Assembly (NCBI GenBank): GCA_964460345.1
Contig: CAYWRO010000001.1
Location: 1-64,000 of the forward strand
Direction: 5' to 3'
Origin: CAYWRO01 sp964460345
Lineage (GTDB): Bacteria; Planctomycetota; Phycisphaerae; Phycisphaerales; UBA1924
DNA: 64,000 nt
A program made the position numbers and the translations under genes. Below are positions 1-9,144 of the stretch, one piece after another. Numbering within the stretch: position 1 is the stretch's first letter; every line of letters starts with the position of its first letter. Under the pieces are notes generated by a model. It was not told the origin of the DNA, ran no database searches, and saw only the letters and a list, made by a program, of their open reading frames with translations.

Positions 1-1
1 C

Positions 2-1654
2 GCCGACCTCAACGCCGGGCTCATCGATGAACAGGAAGCCCGGCGTCGCCGAGAACGCATCAGCAACGAAGCGGACTTCTTCGGTGCCATGGACGGCGCC
101 AGCAAGTTCGTCAAGGGCGATGCCGTCGCCGGCCTCATCATTACCGGCATCAATATTCTCGGCGGCTTCGCGATCGGCGTCATGGCTCGCGGCTGGGAGA
201 TCGGCCAGACCGCCGCGGTCTTCACGAAGCTCACCATCGGCGATGGCCTTACGAGCCAGATCCCCTCGTTCGTGATCGCCATTGCCTCAGCCCTGATCGT
301 CACGCGCTCCGGCTCCAAGGCGCAGCTCGGGCAGGAACTGACCAGCCAGGTCACCAGCCAGCCCACCGGTCTCCTGCTCACGGCGGGATTCCTTGTGCTG
401 CTCTCCGTCACTCCGCTGCCCACCTTCCCGCTTCTGGTCAGCGCCGCGGCTCTCGGCACCATCGCTTGGGCGCTGCGGCGCTCGGCCGGGAGCGCCCGGC
501 AGAAGGAGCAGGAGACCAAGGCCGCATCAGAAGGAGCAGCCCGCGGCGAAGCGCCCTCGCCAGAGTCGCTCCTCAAGCTCGACGCGCTGGAACTCGAAGT
601 CGGCTACGGCCTGGTCTCCCTTGTTGACGCCGGGCAGGGTGGCGACCTCCTCGACCGCATCGCCGCCATTCGACGCCAACTCGCGGCCGAAATGGGCTTC
701 ATCATGCCGCCCGTCCGAATCCGCGACAACATGCAGATCCCGCCGCACGAGTATCGCATCAAGATCCGCGGCAACACCGTCGCCACCGGACAAACCCGGC
801 CCGGCCGGCTCATGGCGATGGACTCCGGCATCGCCTCGGGCCCGATCGAGGGCGAACCGACGCGCGAACCCGCGTTCGGGCTGGATGCCTGGTGGATCGA
901 ACCTTCGTTGAAGGGCCGAGCGGAGACCATGAACTACACGGTGGTTGATCCGACCAGCGTGCTGGCTACACACTTGACGGAGGTCGTCAAGCAGCATGCC
1001 GACGAGCTGCTCACCCGCGAGGAAGTCACGAATCTGCTTGAGCAACTCAAAGAGAAATCCCCCAAGCTCGTCAGCGATCTTGTCCCCGACCCGGTCAAGC
1101 CGGGCGAACTCCAGAAGATTCTCCAGAATCTCCTTCGTGAGCGCGTCCCGATCCGCGACATGGAGAGCATTCTCGAGACGCTCGCCGACTGGTCGCCGCG
1201 GACCAAGGATCTCGATGTGCTCACCGAATATGTGCGCAACAGCCTGCGCCGCACAATCTGCCGCCAGTACGCTGTGCCGGATGAGTCAGGCGGCGCGGCC
1301 GGCGGAGAAGGGAACCGCATCGTCTGCATCACACTGGATCCCGCGCTGGAGGACCAGATCAGCGGCTTCGTGGATCGCTCCGCAGGCGCGACCGTCCTGA
1401 ACATGCCCGCCCCGGTTGCCAACCGGATCGCACGTGAGATCACCAAGGGGCTTGAGCGTCTTACCGCCGCGGGGCATCAGCCGATCGTCCTTGCGTCCCC
1501 CCCAGTTCGGGCGGTGGTCCGCCAGATTATGGAGCCGCACATCGCCGGCATCGTGGTGCTCGGGTTCAACGAGATCGTGCAGGGAATCGAGGTCGAATCG
1601 CTGGCTCTGGTCAGCCTGCCGCAGCAGAACGCCCAAACCGTTTCCGCGGCGTGA
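2..1654 (+). CDS. flhA: Flagellar export protein FlhA, 5' truncated
   Basis: FlhA is the large inner-membrane subunit of the flagellar type III export gate; its C-terminal cytoplasmic domain receives substrate-chaperone complexes. The reading frame is open from base 2, so about the first 140 residues lie outside the window and 550 are visible. The start of the visible part (DLNAGLIDEQEARRRR, then AMDGASKFVKGD) is the conserved cytoplasmic loop of the FHIPEP family. It is followed by membrane segments (GLIITGINILGGFAIGV, PSFVIAIASALIV and a third near PTGLLLTAGFLVLL) and a cytoplasmic domain of about 380 residues. It heads a run flhA-flhF-flhG-small membrane gene-sigma factor, as in many flagellar operons. 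Confidence 0.96.
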   Translation, partial: ADLNAGLIDEQEARRRRERISNEADFFGAMDGASKFVKGDAVAGLIITGINILGGFAIGVMARGWEIGQTAAVFTKLTIGDGLTSQIPSFVIAIASALIVTRSGSKAQLGQELTSQVTSQPTGLLLTAGFLVLLSVTPLPTFPLLVSAAALGTIAWALRRSAGSARQKEQETKAASEGAARGEAPSPESLLKLDALELEVGYGLVSLVDAGQGGDLLDRIAAIRRQLAAEMGFIMPPVRIRDNMQIPPHEYRIKIRGNTVATGQTRPGRLMAMDSGIASGPIEGEPTREPAFGLDAWWIEPSLKGRAETMNYTVVDPTSVLATHLTEVVKQHADELLTREEVTNLLEQLKEKSPKLVSDLVPDPVKPGELQKILQNLLRERVPIRDMESILETLADWSPRTKDLDVLTEYVRNSLRRTICRQYAVPDESGGAAGGEGNRIVCITLDPALEDQISGFVDRSAGATVLNMPAPVANRIAREITKGLERLTAAGHQPIVLASPPVRAVVRQIMEPHIAGIVVLGFNEIVQGIEVESLALVSLPQQNAQTVSAA

Positions 1655-1797
1655 CTTAGAAGCCACGCTCGAAACCCGTCGCGGGTTTTGCGGCCGCCGG
1701 CCCGATCCGGTCGATCTACACTGGCCGCACGGACTCATCGTGCGACCCGCATAACCGAGGGCAGGATGCCCGACCTACTCAGCCAGGATGGCGCCGC

Positions 1798-3243
1798 ATG
1801 CGACTGAAGACCTACCGCGCTCGAACGATGGCGGACGCCCTGGCCGCCGTTAAGAAGGATCTGGGGCCGCAGGCTGTCATCGTCCATACGAAGACAACCC
1901 AGGCGCGGACTCTTTTCGGCTTGATCCCCCGAAACGTGGTGGAGATCGTCGCCTCCGACGAGGCGCCTCTCTCGGCCCGGTCCGTCGATCGCTCGGCACG
2001 GCGTGAGCGTCTGCGTACACCCGCGTCGCCGCGGCAAGCGCCCCAGCGCGAGCTCTCCGGGGCCAAGGTCGCCGCCGCACTTGCCCAGCGTGCCTACGGA
2101 CAGGGCGGAGCGGCCCGGGTCGCGGCGATCGGGCACGCCGAGGACGAGGCTCCCGAACCCACCGCGGCGCACGTTGCCGCTGCGGTTGCAGAGCCCCCGG
2201 CCGAACCCTCCGTCGAAGTCATGCCCGTGCGACAGAGGCGCAGCGGCATCGATCGCCTCGCCACACCTGCAAGGCTTGCGCCCATCGATGATCGTGCGCA
2301 AGCCGATCTCCATCAGGAGCTTGCCAGCATCAAGCGCATGGTCAGCCAGGTGCTCTCAACCTCCAATGCCGCGCCGACGGCCGGCGCCCTTCCGGAGCAC
2401 CTCTTCAACCACTACCTGCGCCTTCTTGAATCTGAGATGGCGCGCGATGTGGCCGACGAAGTTATGGGCCGCGTTCGTGACGAGTTGACCCCCGAGGAGC
2501 TCGCGGACGAATCAATCGTTCGACAGACGGTCCTGCGTCACATCGCCCGCTACATCAACGTCACTGACCAGGTCTCGCTGGCGGCCGGCAGCCCGGCCGC
2601 CGGCCGCGGCCGCCCGGAAGACGGACGGCCGCTCACCATCGCGCTCGTCGGCCCCACAGGTGTCGGCAAGACCACGACGGCCGCGAAGCTGGCCGCGTCC
2701 TACAAGCTCCGGCAGGGTCGCAAGGTCGGCCTGATTACATCTGACACCTACCGCATCGCTGCCGTCGATCAGCTTCGCACCTATGCCAACATCATCGGGC
2801 TTCCGCTGAAAGTGGTAATGACGCCCGGCGAAATGCGTGCCGCCTGCGAGGCGCTGAGCACCTGCGATGTGATTCTCATCGACACCGCCGGTCGCAGCCA
2901 GAACAACCACGGCCGCATCGCCGAGCTCAAGGAGTTTCTGCAGGCCGCCAATCCGCACGAGACGCATCTGGTGCTCTCCAGCACCGCGAGCGAGACCGTG
3001 CTTGCCAGCACCGCCGAGCAGTTCGGAGCGGTCCAACCGAACCGGCTCATCTTTACCAAGCTTGATGAGGCAGTCAGCTTCGGTGTGCTTGTGAACATCA
3101 TCCGCAAGGTGAACACAAAGCTCAGCTTCGTGACGACAGGCCAGGAGGTCCCCGACCACATCGAGCCCGGCCAGCCGGAACGGCTGGCGCGCCTGATCCT
3201 TGATGGCGCCAATTGGGCAGGCGGGGAGGTGCAGCGTGACTGA
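1798..3243 (+). CDS. flhF: Flagellar biosynthesis GTPase FlhF
   Basis: FlhF is an SRP-type GTPase that helps place and number flagella. The 481-residue protein starts with the typical MRLKTYRARTMADALAAVK segment, followed by a variable linker of about 150 residues. The NG domain has the P-loop GPTGVGKTTTAAKLA near residue 284, the DTAGRS G3 motif near 361 and the TKLDE motif near 420. The ATG at 1798 lies 143 bases after flhA. The stop overlaps the GTG of flhG, so the two are probably translationally coupled, which fits the known functional pairing of FlhF and FlhG. Confidence 0.96.
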   Translation: MRLKTYRARTMADALAAVKKDLGPQAVIVHTKTTQARTLFGLIPRNVVEIVASDEAPLSARSVDRSARRERLRTPASPRQAPQRELSGAKVAAALAQRAYGQGGAARVAAIGHAEDEAPEPTAAHVAAAVAEPPAEPSVEVMPVRQRRSGIDRLATPARLAPIDDRAQADLHQELASIKRMVSQVLSTSNAAPTAGALPEHLFNHYLRLLESEMARDVADEVMGRVRDELTPEELADESIVRQTVLRHIARYINVTDQVSLAAGSPAAGRGRPEDGRPLTIALVGPTGVGKTTTAAKLAASYKLRQGRKVGLITSDTYRIAAVDQLRTYANIIGLPLKVVMTPGEMRAACEALSTCDVILIDTAGRSQNNHGRIAELKEFLQAANPHETHLVLSSTASETVLASTAEQFGAVQPNRLIFTKLDEAVSFGVLVNIIRKVNTKLSFVTTGQEVPDHIEPGQPERLARLILDGANWAGGEVQRD

Positions 3244-4390
3244 GCGATTCGAAACGGACGTGGCCTCGCTGGCGCAGATCGACGACGAGTTGGAGAACTG
3301 CCTCGCGGGCCGAGCCTGGTCCGCCGACGACTGGCTCGACGACCGGCAGGATGAGACCGACACAGCCCACGATCAGGCCTCCCGGCTTCGCGCGCTGGTA
3401 AACAGTGGCGAGCGAAGCGCCGAAAACCAGAACCGCTTTCGTGGGTTGGTCTCGGACCCGCGGCGAGAGGACCACCGTCGGCCGTCCGCTCCGCCCGAGC
3501 CGCGCCGGCGAGATGCGTTTGTCATCGCCGTCGCATCGGGCAAGGGCGGTGTCGGCAAGACGTCGATGGCCGTCAACCTTGCCGTGGCCCTCGCCGAGCA
3601 GCGATGGCGCGTCTCGCTCCTCGACGCCGACCTGGGCACGGCCAATGCCGATGTCCTGTGCGGGCTGAATCCCGCAGCGCGGCTGGAGCACGTTCTGACC
3701 GACCTTCCGGTCCACGATGGCGCACGGCGTTCCATTCTTGATGTCGCTGTTCCGGCTCCCGGCGGCTTCCGCCTTATCCCCGGCGCTTCCGGCATCGCTC
3801 GTCTGGCTGACCTGAATGAACACCAGCGAAGCCGCCTGCTCGACAGCATGGCCGAGCTCGAACGCGAGTCCGACATCATTGTGGTCGACGCCGCGGCGGG
3901 TGTCGGCGGTATGGTCACGACGCTTCTGAACGCCTCGGACCTCGGGTTGATCGTGGTGACGCCCGAACCCACCTCCATCGCCGATGCCTACGCGTTGATC
4001 AAGTGTGCGCGGTCAGGCGCTGGGGCCGACCTTTGGCGCGCCCCCGCGTTGCTGGTGAATCAGGCCGTGGACCACGCCGAAGCGCAATCCGTCTATACCC
4101 GCATGGCGGCGGTCTGTCATCGCTTCCTCGGCTTCCGTCCCGGCCTTCTCGGCTGGGTCGCGCATGATTTGCGCGTGGCGGAGGCAGTCCGGTCGCGACG
4201 TCCTGTTCTGCTCGGCGCTCCATCAACGCGGGCGAGCCGCCAGATACGGGGTGTTGCGGCACGCATCACCCAACAGGTAGCGCAGGTGCGATCGTTGCCG
4301 GAGCAGCCGCGGCGTGCCCGCGGGCTGCTCGCGCTGGTGAGGCGGTGGAGGAACGAGCCCGCCCGTTTGCGCCCGGCGTCGGCCGGATAA
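3236..4390 (+). CDS. flhG: Flagellar number regulator FlhG (MinD-like ATPase)
   Basis: FlhG (YlxH/FleN) is a MinD/ParA-type ATPase that works with FlhF to set flagellar number. The 384-residue product has the deviant Walker A motif ASGKGGVGKTS near residues 98-109, then LLDADLGTANADV and the Asp-containing DIIVVDAAAG segment. I chose the GTG at 3236, which overlaps the flhF stop, because a GGGGAGG ribosome site lies about 5 bases upstream and no in-frame ATG is well placed. The roughly 90 residues before the P-loop are longer than in most MinD proteins and low in conservation; FlhG proteins often carry a short N-terminal FlhF-activating segment there. Confidence 0.94.
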   Translation: MTERFETDVASLAQIDDELENCLAGRAWSADDWLDDRQDETDTAHDQASRLRALVNSGERSAENQNRFRGLVSDPRREDHRRPSAPPEPRRRDAFVIAVASGKGGVGKTSMAVNLAVALAEQRWRVSLLDADLGTANADVLCGLNPAARLEHVLTDLPVHDGARRSILDVAVPAPGGFRLIPGASGIARLADLNEHQRSRLLDSMAELERESDIIVVDAAAGVGGMVTTLLNASDLGLIVVTPEPTSIADAYALIKCARSGAGADLWRAPALLVNQAVDHAEAQSVYTRMAAVCHRFLGFRPGLLGWVAHDLRVAEAVRSRRPVLLGAPSTRASRQIRGVAARITQQVAQVRSLPEQPRRARGLLALVRRWRNEPARLRPASAG

Positions 4391-4474
4391 CCCGGCACGG
4401 GCCTTGCGAGTCAAGTGGGGTAGCGGATGCGCCGATAATCCGTTAGTCGTCAACGGGGGGCTGCCGGAGCGTTG

Positions 4475-4765
4475 GTGTCAAGCGGGATCCCCACAAGAAC
4501 CATCGGCGCCCTTCTCGGACTCGCCGGTTTCATCGTTGCCATCCTCGCGGGCATGGCCGCCGGAAATGAAGCCGGCGCCACGATCCTGCGTGCGCTCGCT
4601 GCGCTCATCGTCTGCAACCTCATCGGCCTGGTGATCGGGGCCGTGGGTGAACGTGTCGTCCAGGATCATGTCTCGAAACACAAGCAGGCCAACCCGGTCG
4701 GAAGCATCGAACGCGCCGATTCTGCCGGTTCTGCGGATGCCAACGATGGAATCATCGCAGCCTGA
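4475..4765 (+). CDS. Small membrane protein in the flagellar operon
   Basis: This 96-residue protein has two predicted membrane helices (about residues 11-30, IGALLGLAGFIVAILAG, and 39-57, LRALAALIVCNLIGLVIGAV) and a polar C-terminal tail of about 35 residues. I chose the GTG at 4475 because GGAG lies 5 bases upstream; an in-frame TTG at 4472 is too close to it. It sits between flhG and the flagellar sigma factor on the same strand, so a role in flagellar assembly or its regulation is plausible. I recognise no family; function unknown. Confidence 0.7.
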   Translation: MSSGIPTRTIGALLGLAGFIVAILAGMAAGNEAGATILRALAALIVCNLIGLVIGAVGERVVQDHVSKHKQANPVGSIERADSAGSADANDGIIAA

Positions 4766-4788
4766 ACGCGCAAACTTTGACACTCCAC

Positions 4789-4819
4789 TTGACAAGACCC
4801 CCATGGTCATTGTTATACT
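4789..4819 (+). promoter_or_regulatory. Predicted sigma70 promoter with extended -10 for the flagellar sigma factor
   Basis: A perfect TTGACA lies at 4789-4794 and TATACT at 4814-4819. The spacer is 19 bases, but a TG dinucleotide one base before the -10 makes it an extended -10 element, which tolerates poor spacing. Start would be near 4826, giving a leader of about 80 bases before the ATG at 4907. It would let the sigma factor be expressed separately from the flhA-flhG genes upstream. Confidence 0.55.
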
Positions 4820-4906
4820 GGAGGCGCACCAGGGATGCGGTGCAGGTGAAGGAGGGCTCGCTCGCTCGAGTGGCCCAAGTACCATCGGTTGGTCAAGGAG
4901 AGGACC

Positions 4907-5770
4907 ATGTCACGGATGAGGGCGGCCACGGTCGGTCTGTCACGCGGCTCACGTCACGTCGAGCACGCCGAACCATCAAATCTTCCAACTCCGTACGATG
5001 ACATGCCCATCCGGGAGGTCTGGCTGGAGTATCAGCGGACCCGCTCGCAGGAGATCCGCAATTTCCTCGTCGAGAAGTTCCTCCCGCTGGTCCGCTACAA
5101 CGCCGAGAAGATCTACCAGCGCCTGCCCGACGAGGTCGATATCCAGGACCTCATGAGCGCCGGGCTCTTCGGCCTCATGGACGCCATCGATGCCTACGAC
5201 CTCGGTCGCGGCGTGAAGTTCGAGACCTACTGCGCCCCGCGCATCCGCGGCGCGATACTGGACGAACTCCGCGCCATGGACTGGGTCCCGAGGCTGGTCC
5301 GTCATCGATCCGGCAAGGTGGAGACCGCGCGTCAGCGCTTCGAAAAGGAGCACGGCCGCGCTCCGACCGACGTCGAACTCGCCGAAGAGCTCGAGGTTGA
5401 CCAGGAGGAGTTCGACAAGATCATCCGGGACAGCGTCAGCGTCTCGACGCGATCGCTCTCCCGCCGGTGCTACCAGTCCGATGGCAGCAAGGACGTCTGC
5501 GAGATCGACCTGATCAAGGACCAGGGCCAGGGCAACCCCTTCATTGACATCCAGCGCCGCGACGTCAAGGAGTTGATGACCAAGGGGCTCTCTCGCGCCG
5601 AGCGTCTGATCGTCATCCTTTATTACTACGAGGAAATGACGATGAAGGAGATCGGCGCGACGCTGGACCTTTCCGAGTCCCGCGTCAGCCAGATGCACTC
5701 CTCGATTCTCGCCCGGCTCAAGGCCCAGATGCAGAACCGGGAGCCGGAGCTGGAGCCGGCTGAGGACTGA
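4907..5770 (+). CDS. fliA: Flagellar sigma factor, FliA/WhiG family
   Basis: An alternative sigma factor of the sigma-28 type, which directs RNA polymerase to late flagellar and chemotaxis promoters. The 287-residue protein has region 2 (VRYNAEKIYQRLPDEVDIQD through FETYCAPRIRGAILDELR, then DWVPR), region 3 (ARQRFEKEHGRAPTDVELAEEL) and region 4 (LSRAERLIVILYYYEEMTMKEIG with ESRVSQMHSSIL as the helix-turn-helix). The ATG at 4907 has AAGGAGAGG directly upstream; an upstream TTG at 4889 has no such site. WhiG is the name used in actinomycetes for the same family. A terminator follows directly. Confidence 0.94.
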   Translation: MSRMRAATVGLSRGSRHVEHAEPSNLPTPYDDMPIREVWLEYQRTRSQEIRNFLVEKFLPLVRYNAEKIYQRLPDEVDIQDLMSAGLFGLMDAIDAYDLGRGVKFETYCAPRIRGAILDELRAMDWVPRLVRHRSGKVETARQRFEKEHGRAPTDVELAEELEVDQEEFDKIIRDSVSVSTRSLSRRCYQSDGSKDVCEIDLIKDQGQGNPFIDIQRRDVKELMTKGLSRAERLIVILYYYEEMTMKEIGATLDLSESRVSQMHSSILARLKAQMQNREPELEPAED

Positions 5771-5809
5771 TCCGATCGATGCAGAGTGGGGGCGAAGGCA
5801 CGGACCATC

Positions 5810-5847
5810 GCATGCTCAAGCCGCACGGCTTGAGCATGCTTGTTTTT
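5810..5847 (+). terminator. Strong intrinsic terminator after the flagellar operon
   Basis: A perfect 14-base stem (5810-5823 pairing with 5826-5839) with a very tight loop is followed by TTGTTTTTG. It separates the flagellar operon from folK and shows that the TTG at 5840, inside the U tract, is not the folK start. Confidence 0.92.
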
Positions 5848-5881
5848 GCCGCCTTCAGCATGTGGCCTCCTACGCTTCTGC

Positions 5882-6400
5882 GTGGCAGGCCGCCCTGAAT
5901 CAGTCACGGTTGCGATCGCGCTCGGGTCCAATCTCGGCGACCGTCCGTCGCATCTCCAGGGCGCACTGGACAGCCTTCGACTGCTGCCGGAGACGGAGTT
6001 GCTCGCCGTATCGCGCTTCGTCGAGACAGAACCGCTCGCGCGGCCCGACGGCGGCGATCCGGGCGGGCCCTATCTGAACGCCGCGGCGATTCTGCGTACC
6101 CGTCTGTCCGCCCGTTCGATCCTGGAGGCGCTGCTGGCGATCGAACGCGACGCCGGGCGAACCCGCGGCGAGGCGTCCGCACGGTGGGCCCCGCGGACGC
6201 TCGATCTGGACCTGCTGGTCTACGGTGACTGCGTCATCAACGAGGAAGGGCTCACCGTCCCGCATCCACGCCTTCACGAGCGAGCGTTCGTCCTGGTTCC
6301 CTTAGCGGAAGTAGCGCCCGGCCTGCCGGTGCCGGGCGTGCACGGCGGGCGGACCGTCGCGCAGCTTCTGGCCGACCTGCAGCAGGGGTGCTCGGCGTGA
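5882..6400 (+). CDS. folK: HPPK, folate biosynthesis pyrophosphokinase
   Basis: Transfers pyrophosphate from ATP to 6-hydroxymethyl-7,8-dihydropterin in folate synthesis. Family signatures present are ALGSNLGDR near the start, the W-PRTLDLDLLVYGD motif that carries the Mg-binding aspartates, and PHPRLHERAFVLVPLAEVAP. I chose the GTG at 5882 (172 residues) because the frame upstream of it runs through the terminator of the previous operon. Length fits the usual 155-180. No other folate gene is adjacent. The stop overlaps the GTG of the next gene. Confidence 0.92.
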   Translation: MAGRPESVTVAIALGSNLGDRPSHLQGALDSLRLLPETELLAVSRFVETEPLARPDGGDPGGPYLNAAAILRTRLSARSILEALLAIERDAGRTRGEASARWAPRTLDLDLLVYGDCVINEEGLTVPHPRLHERAFVLVPLAEVAPGLPVPGVHGGRTVAQLLADLQQGCSA

Positions 6401-7653
6401 GCCGCCTTGTCGCAAGCGTGTGCGTGCTCTGGCTCTTCCTGGGAGCCGCGCTCTCTCCGCCTGCCCGAGCGCAGGACCTCGGCGATCCCCCTCCGATCAC
6501 GCCCGACCTCGCGCTTCTCGCCGCGCAGCAGGCGTACACCGCGGGCCCGGTCGCCGAGCGAATTCAGATCCGCTTGAACGGCGCACGTTCCTGGATCACG
6601 CTCCGGCTCGATGCCGGCAAGGCCGCCGACCTCTCGGAGGCTACGGCGGCGCTTGAACTGGGCGATCTTCGTGTCCACGTCGCCGGCGGCGTGCTCACCG
6701 CGGCCAGCACGCGGGCGCCGGATGTGTACTTCCAGTCGAAGCCTGTTGAACTCTCATACGCGTCTCTTGAGCCCGTGCTTCCACCCGTTCCGCTCCCGCA
6801 GATCGTGCTCGCCCGAGGCTTTCGAAATGGACAGACGCTCACGCCCTACACCACCGACGTGCGCTGGACCGCCGCGGCATGGGACGATGTCGCAGGAACC
6901 GTGCGGCTTAACGGCCAGGCCGCGCAGGGCGCGGTCACCCTTGAGCTGGATCGTCACTCCGGGCGGCTTCGACGGCTGGCGGCGGAAACCGATGCGGGGC
7001 AGCTCGAACTCATTGCCGAGCCAATAGATGCGGAGCCGGTCGCGACGTGGACCATCGATACCACCGGCCGACAGCAAGTCGCGCGACTGAGCGCTCTAAC
7101 AGAGCAGGCCCGCTCGCTGGTGATCGGTGATGCGGTGCCGGATCTGGCGATGCTCAACGCCGAGAGTCGCCTGCGCCCACTCTCGAGCTTGATTCGGCTT
7201 GGCCCGGAGGAGTGGGTCGAAGCCCCTAACCGCCGCCTCATCCTCATCCTCGCCCCGCTCGGCAGCTCGCCACGGGAGAACGCCGCCGACCCCGAGGCGT
7301 TCGTTCGCGCCATGCTCGCCGCCGTTGGAGAACTGGTCGAGGAGGCTGATGCCGGCGAGGGCGAACTGTGCCCTTTCGCCGCCTACCTGGTTGTGTTCGC
7401 ACGGACCGGCGGGTTCGAGGGAGAGGCCGTTGAGGCCGCGGCCGCCGCCTGGGAAGCGCCAGCGGAGCGCATCGTCTGGACGCCCATGGAGATGCCGCGG
7501 CTGGACGGCATTGAACCCGGGCATCCTGCGACGCTCGTGATCGACGCCCAGCGCCGCATTCTGGCGATTCTGGGGGAAGCCGCCGCCGAGGGTGAGGCGG
7601 TTGACATCCCCTCGCGCCTGCGGCCGAGCCTGCAGTGCGGCGAGTCGGAATGA
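6397..7653 (+). CDS. Secreted protein with a thioredoxin-like C-terminal half
   Basis: The 418-residue protein starts at a GTG that overlaps the folK stop and has a signal peptide ending near PARAQ (about residue 27). The first half resembles LolA/DUF2092-like beta proteins, with short paired strands from about 50 to 220. The second half, from VIGDAVPDLAML near 242, looks like an AhpC/TlpA thioredoxin fold and ends in a typical ATLVIDAQRRILAIL strand pair near 390. No CxxC motif is present, so redox activity is doubtful. Both domain assignments are inference from pattern; function unknown. Confidence 0.72.
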   Translation: MSRLVASVCVLWLFLGAALSPPARAQDLGDPPPITPDLALLAAQQAYTAGPVAERIQIRLNGARSWITLRLDAGKAADLSEATAALELGDLRVHVAGGVLTAASTRAPDVYFQSKPVELSYASLEPVLPPVPLPQIVLARGFRNGQTLTPYTTDVRWTAAAWDDVAGTVRLNGQAAQGAVTLELDRHSGRLRRLAAETDAGQLELIAEPIDAEPVATWTIDTTGRQQVARLSALTEQARSLVIGDAVPDLAMLNAESRLRPLSSLIRLGPEEWVEAPNRRLILILAPLGSSPRENAADPEAFVRAMLAAVGELVEEADAGEGELCPFAAYLVVFARTGGFEGEAVEAAAAAWEAPAERIVWTPMEMPRLDGIEPGHPATLVIDAQRRILAILGEAAAEGEAVDIPSRLRPSLQCGESE

Positions 7654-7654
7654 A

Positions 7655-7680
7655 AAAGGGCGGGTCTGGAAGACCCGCCC
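7655..7680 (-). terminator. Intrinsic terminator after xerC
   Basis: A 10-base perfect stem (7658-7667 with 7671-7680) with a 3-base loop. On the minus strand it is followed by TTTTT, so it ends the xerC transcript; it may also slow transcription arriving from the plus-strand gene that stops at 7653. Confidence 0.88.
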
Positions 7681-7705
7681 TGTCTCAGTCGCATTTCGCG
7701 GACGT

Positions 7706-8737
7706 TCAGCCCGCCTCGGCCCGCGGGTGGGCATCGTCGTACGCCTGCTGCAGGCGCCGCGCGGTCAGGTGCGTGTAGATTTGGGTCGTGCTGAGCGACT
7801 GGTGGCCCAGCATCTCCTGCACGTGCCGCAGGTCGGCCCCGTTGTCAAGCAGGTGCGTGGCGAAGGAGTGGCGCAGCGTGTGCGGGCTGATGTGCGCATC
7901 CAGTCCGGCCTCGGTGAGGTACTTGTCCAGCTTGCGCCGCACGGACCTCGAACTGAGCCGCGCCCCGTGCTTGTTGATGAACAGCGGCCGCTTCGGCCGG
8001 TCCTCCGACCAGACCGATGCAAAGCGGGCGTCCACCCGCATCGTCTGCATGTACCGCTGAATCGCAGCCAGGGCATGCGTGCCGAGCGGAACCATTCGCT
8101 CCTTGCGGCCCTTGCCGCGGACTCGCAGGGCTTCGCCGGCGATGTCAAGATCACTGACTTCCAGCCCGACCAGTTCGCTCACGCGCAGGCCGGTCGAGTA
8201 CAGCGTCTCGAGCATCGCACGGTCACGCAACCCGAGCACGTCACGATCCGACGGGGTGCACAGCAGCCGCTCGACCTGCTCAACCGTGATCGCCTTCGGC
8301 AGTCGCTTGCCCTGCCGCGGCGTGCGGATCGACACCATCGGGTTGAGGGGGACGAACTTCTGCCGGACTGCCCATTTGTAGAACGAGCGCAGGGTCGCGA
8401 TCTTCCGGGCCGTCGTGGCGGGGGAGTAGTCGCGGCTGGCCAGAAACTCGAGGAACTCGCGCACGGAGTCCGCCGTGGCGGTGCAGATCGCGTTCGTCAC
8501 GGTCTGGGGGGTGATGGCCCCCGCAACGTCGGGGCTCGACGCGGCCGGCCCGCCGTTGCGGACCTGTTCGAACGTCGCCGTCTCGTGTTGCTCTTCGACC
8601 TCAATGCCGAGTTCATCGGCCAGAAACTCGCAGTACTGGCGCAGATCCGCCGTGTAGCAGCGGGCTGTGTATTCACTGAAGTGACGCTCATCGGCAAGGT
8701 ACGCCGTGAAGGTCGCGATCAGGGGGATGTCTGCCAT
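7706..8737 (-). CDS. xerC: Tyrosine recombinase XerC/XerD
   Basis: A site-specific recombinase of the type that resolves chromosome dimers at dif. All catalytic residues are visible: Arg185 (STGLRVSEL), Lys209 (GKGRKER), His286 and Arg289 (HTLRHSF), His312 (LGHQS) and Tyr321 (TTQIYTH). The 343 residues exceed the usual 295-310 because of a low-conservation insertion of about 30-35 residues around positions 45-85, between helices of the N-terminal core-binding domain. The family cannot tell XerC from XerD by eye. No second xer gene and no obvious phage or integron context are in the window, so a housekeeping role is likely. Confidence 0.94.
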   Translation of the reverse strand: MADIPLIATFTAYLADERHFSEYTARCYTADLRQYCEFLADELGIEVEEQHETATFEQVRNGGPAASSPDVAGAITPQTVTNAICTATADSVREFLEFLASRDYSPATTARKIATLRSFYKWAVRQKFVPLNPMVSIRTPRQGKRLPKAITVEQVERLLCTPSDRDVLGLRDRAMLETLYSTGLRVSELVGLEVSDLDIAGEALRVRGKGRKERMVPLGTHALAAIQRYMQTMRVDARFASVWSEDRPKRPLFINKHGARLSSRSVRRKLDKYLTEAGLDAHISPHTLRHSFATHLLDNGADLRHVQEMLGHQSLSTTQIYTHLTARRLQQAYDDAHPRAEAG

Positions 8738-8812
8738 CGTGTATCTCCGGGCCCGTCGAGCGGGCGTAGGGCAAGTCAGTCAGGTGCGGGCAGCCAGGAA
8801 AGGAGTGGGGGA

Positions 8813-9097
8813 TTACGCCACCGGTCGAGGTTCGACTTCCTCCATTTCGATCCGGAACAGCCCCGGCTTTAGCCGTCGGCTGATCTGGTGGCTGACAAGC
8901 GCTGCATCGAAGTAGTCAAAGGGAACTTCTTCACATCGTGCCAGTTCGCTCAGGTGACGCAGCAGCAGTGCCTCCGATCCCGCATCACAGGCGAAGGTCC
9001 ACCGGTGCCGTCCCTTCACCAGGGTTACTGGCGCTGGTTGGCTGCTGGCCGCGGCCGGCTTCGCCCCGGCCTCATTGTGCTGTGCAAGGTCGTCCAT
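8813..9097 (-). CDS. Conserved-looking hypothetical protein
   Basis: A 94-residue soluble protein. Its conserved-looking core runs from VTLVKGRHRWTFAC to the C-terminal IEMEEVEP. I chose the ATG at 9097 because GAGGGA lies about 9 bases upstream; an in-frame ATG at 9124 has no ribosome site. It lies 47 bases after the lipoprotein gene and 75 before xerC, all on the minus strand, so probably the same operon. No family recognised. Confidence 0.65.
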   Translation of the reverse strand: MDDLAQHNEAGAKPAAASSQPAPVTLVKGRHRWTFACDAGSEALLLRHLSELARCEEVPFDYFDAALVSHQISRRLKPGLFRIEMEEVEPRPVA

Positions 9098-9144
9098 GAC
9101 CGTCGTTCCCTCGTCCGCCCGCATCGGCGGCAACGAGCCGACGG

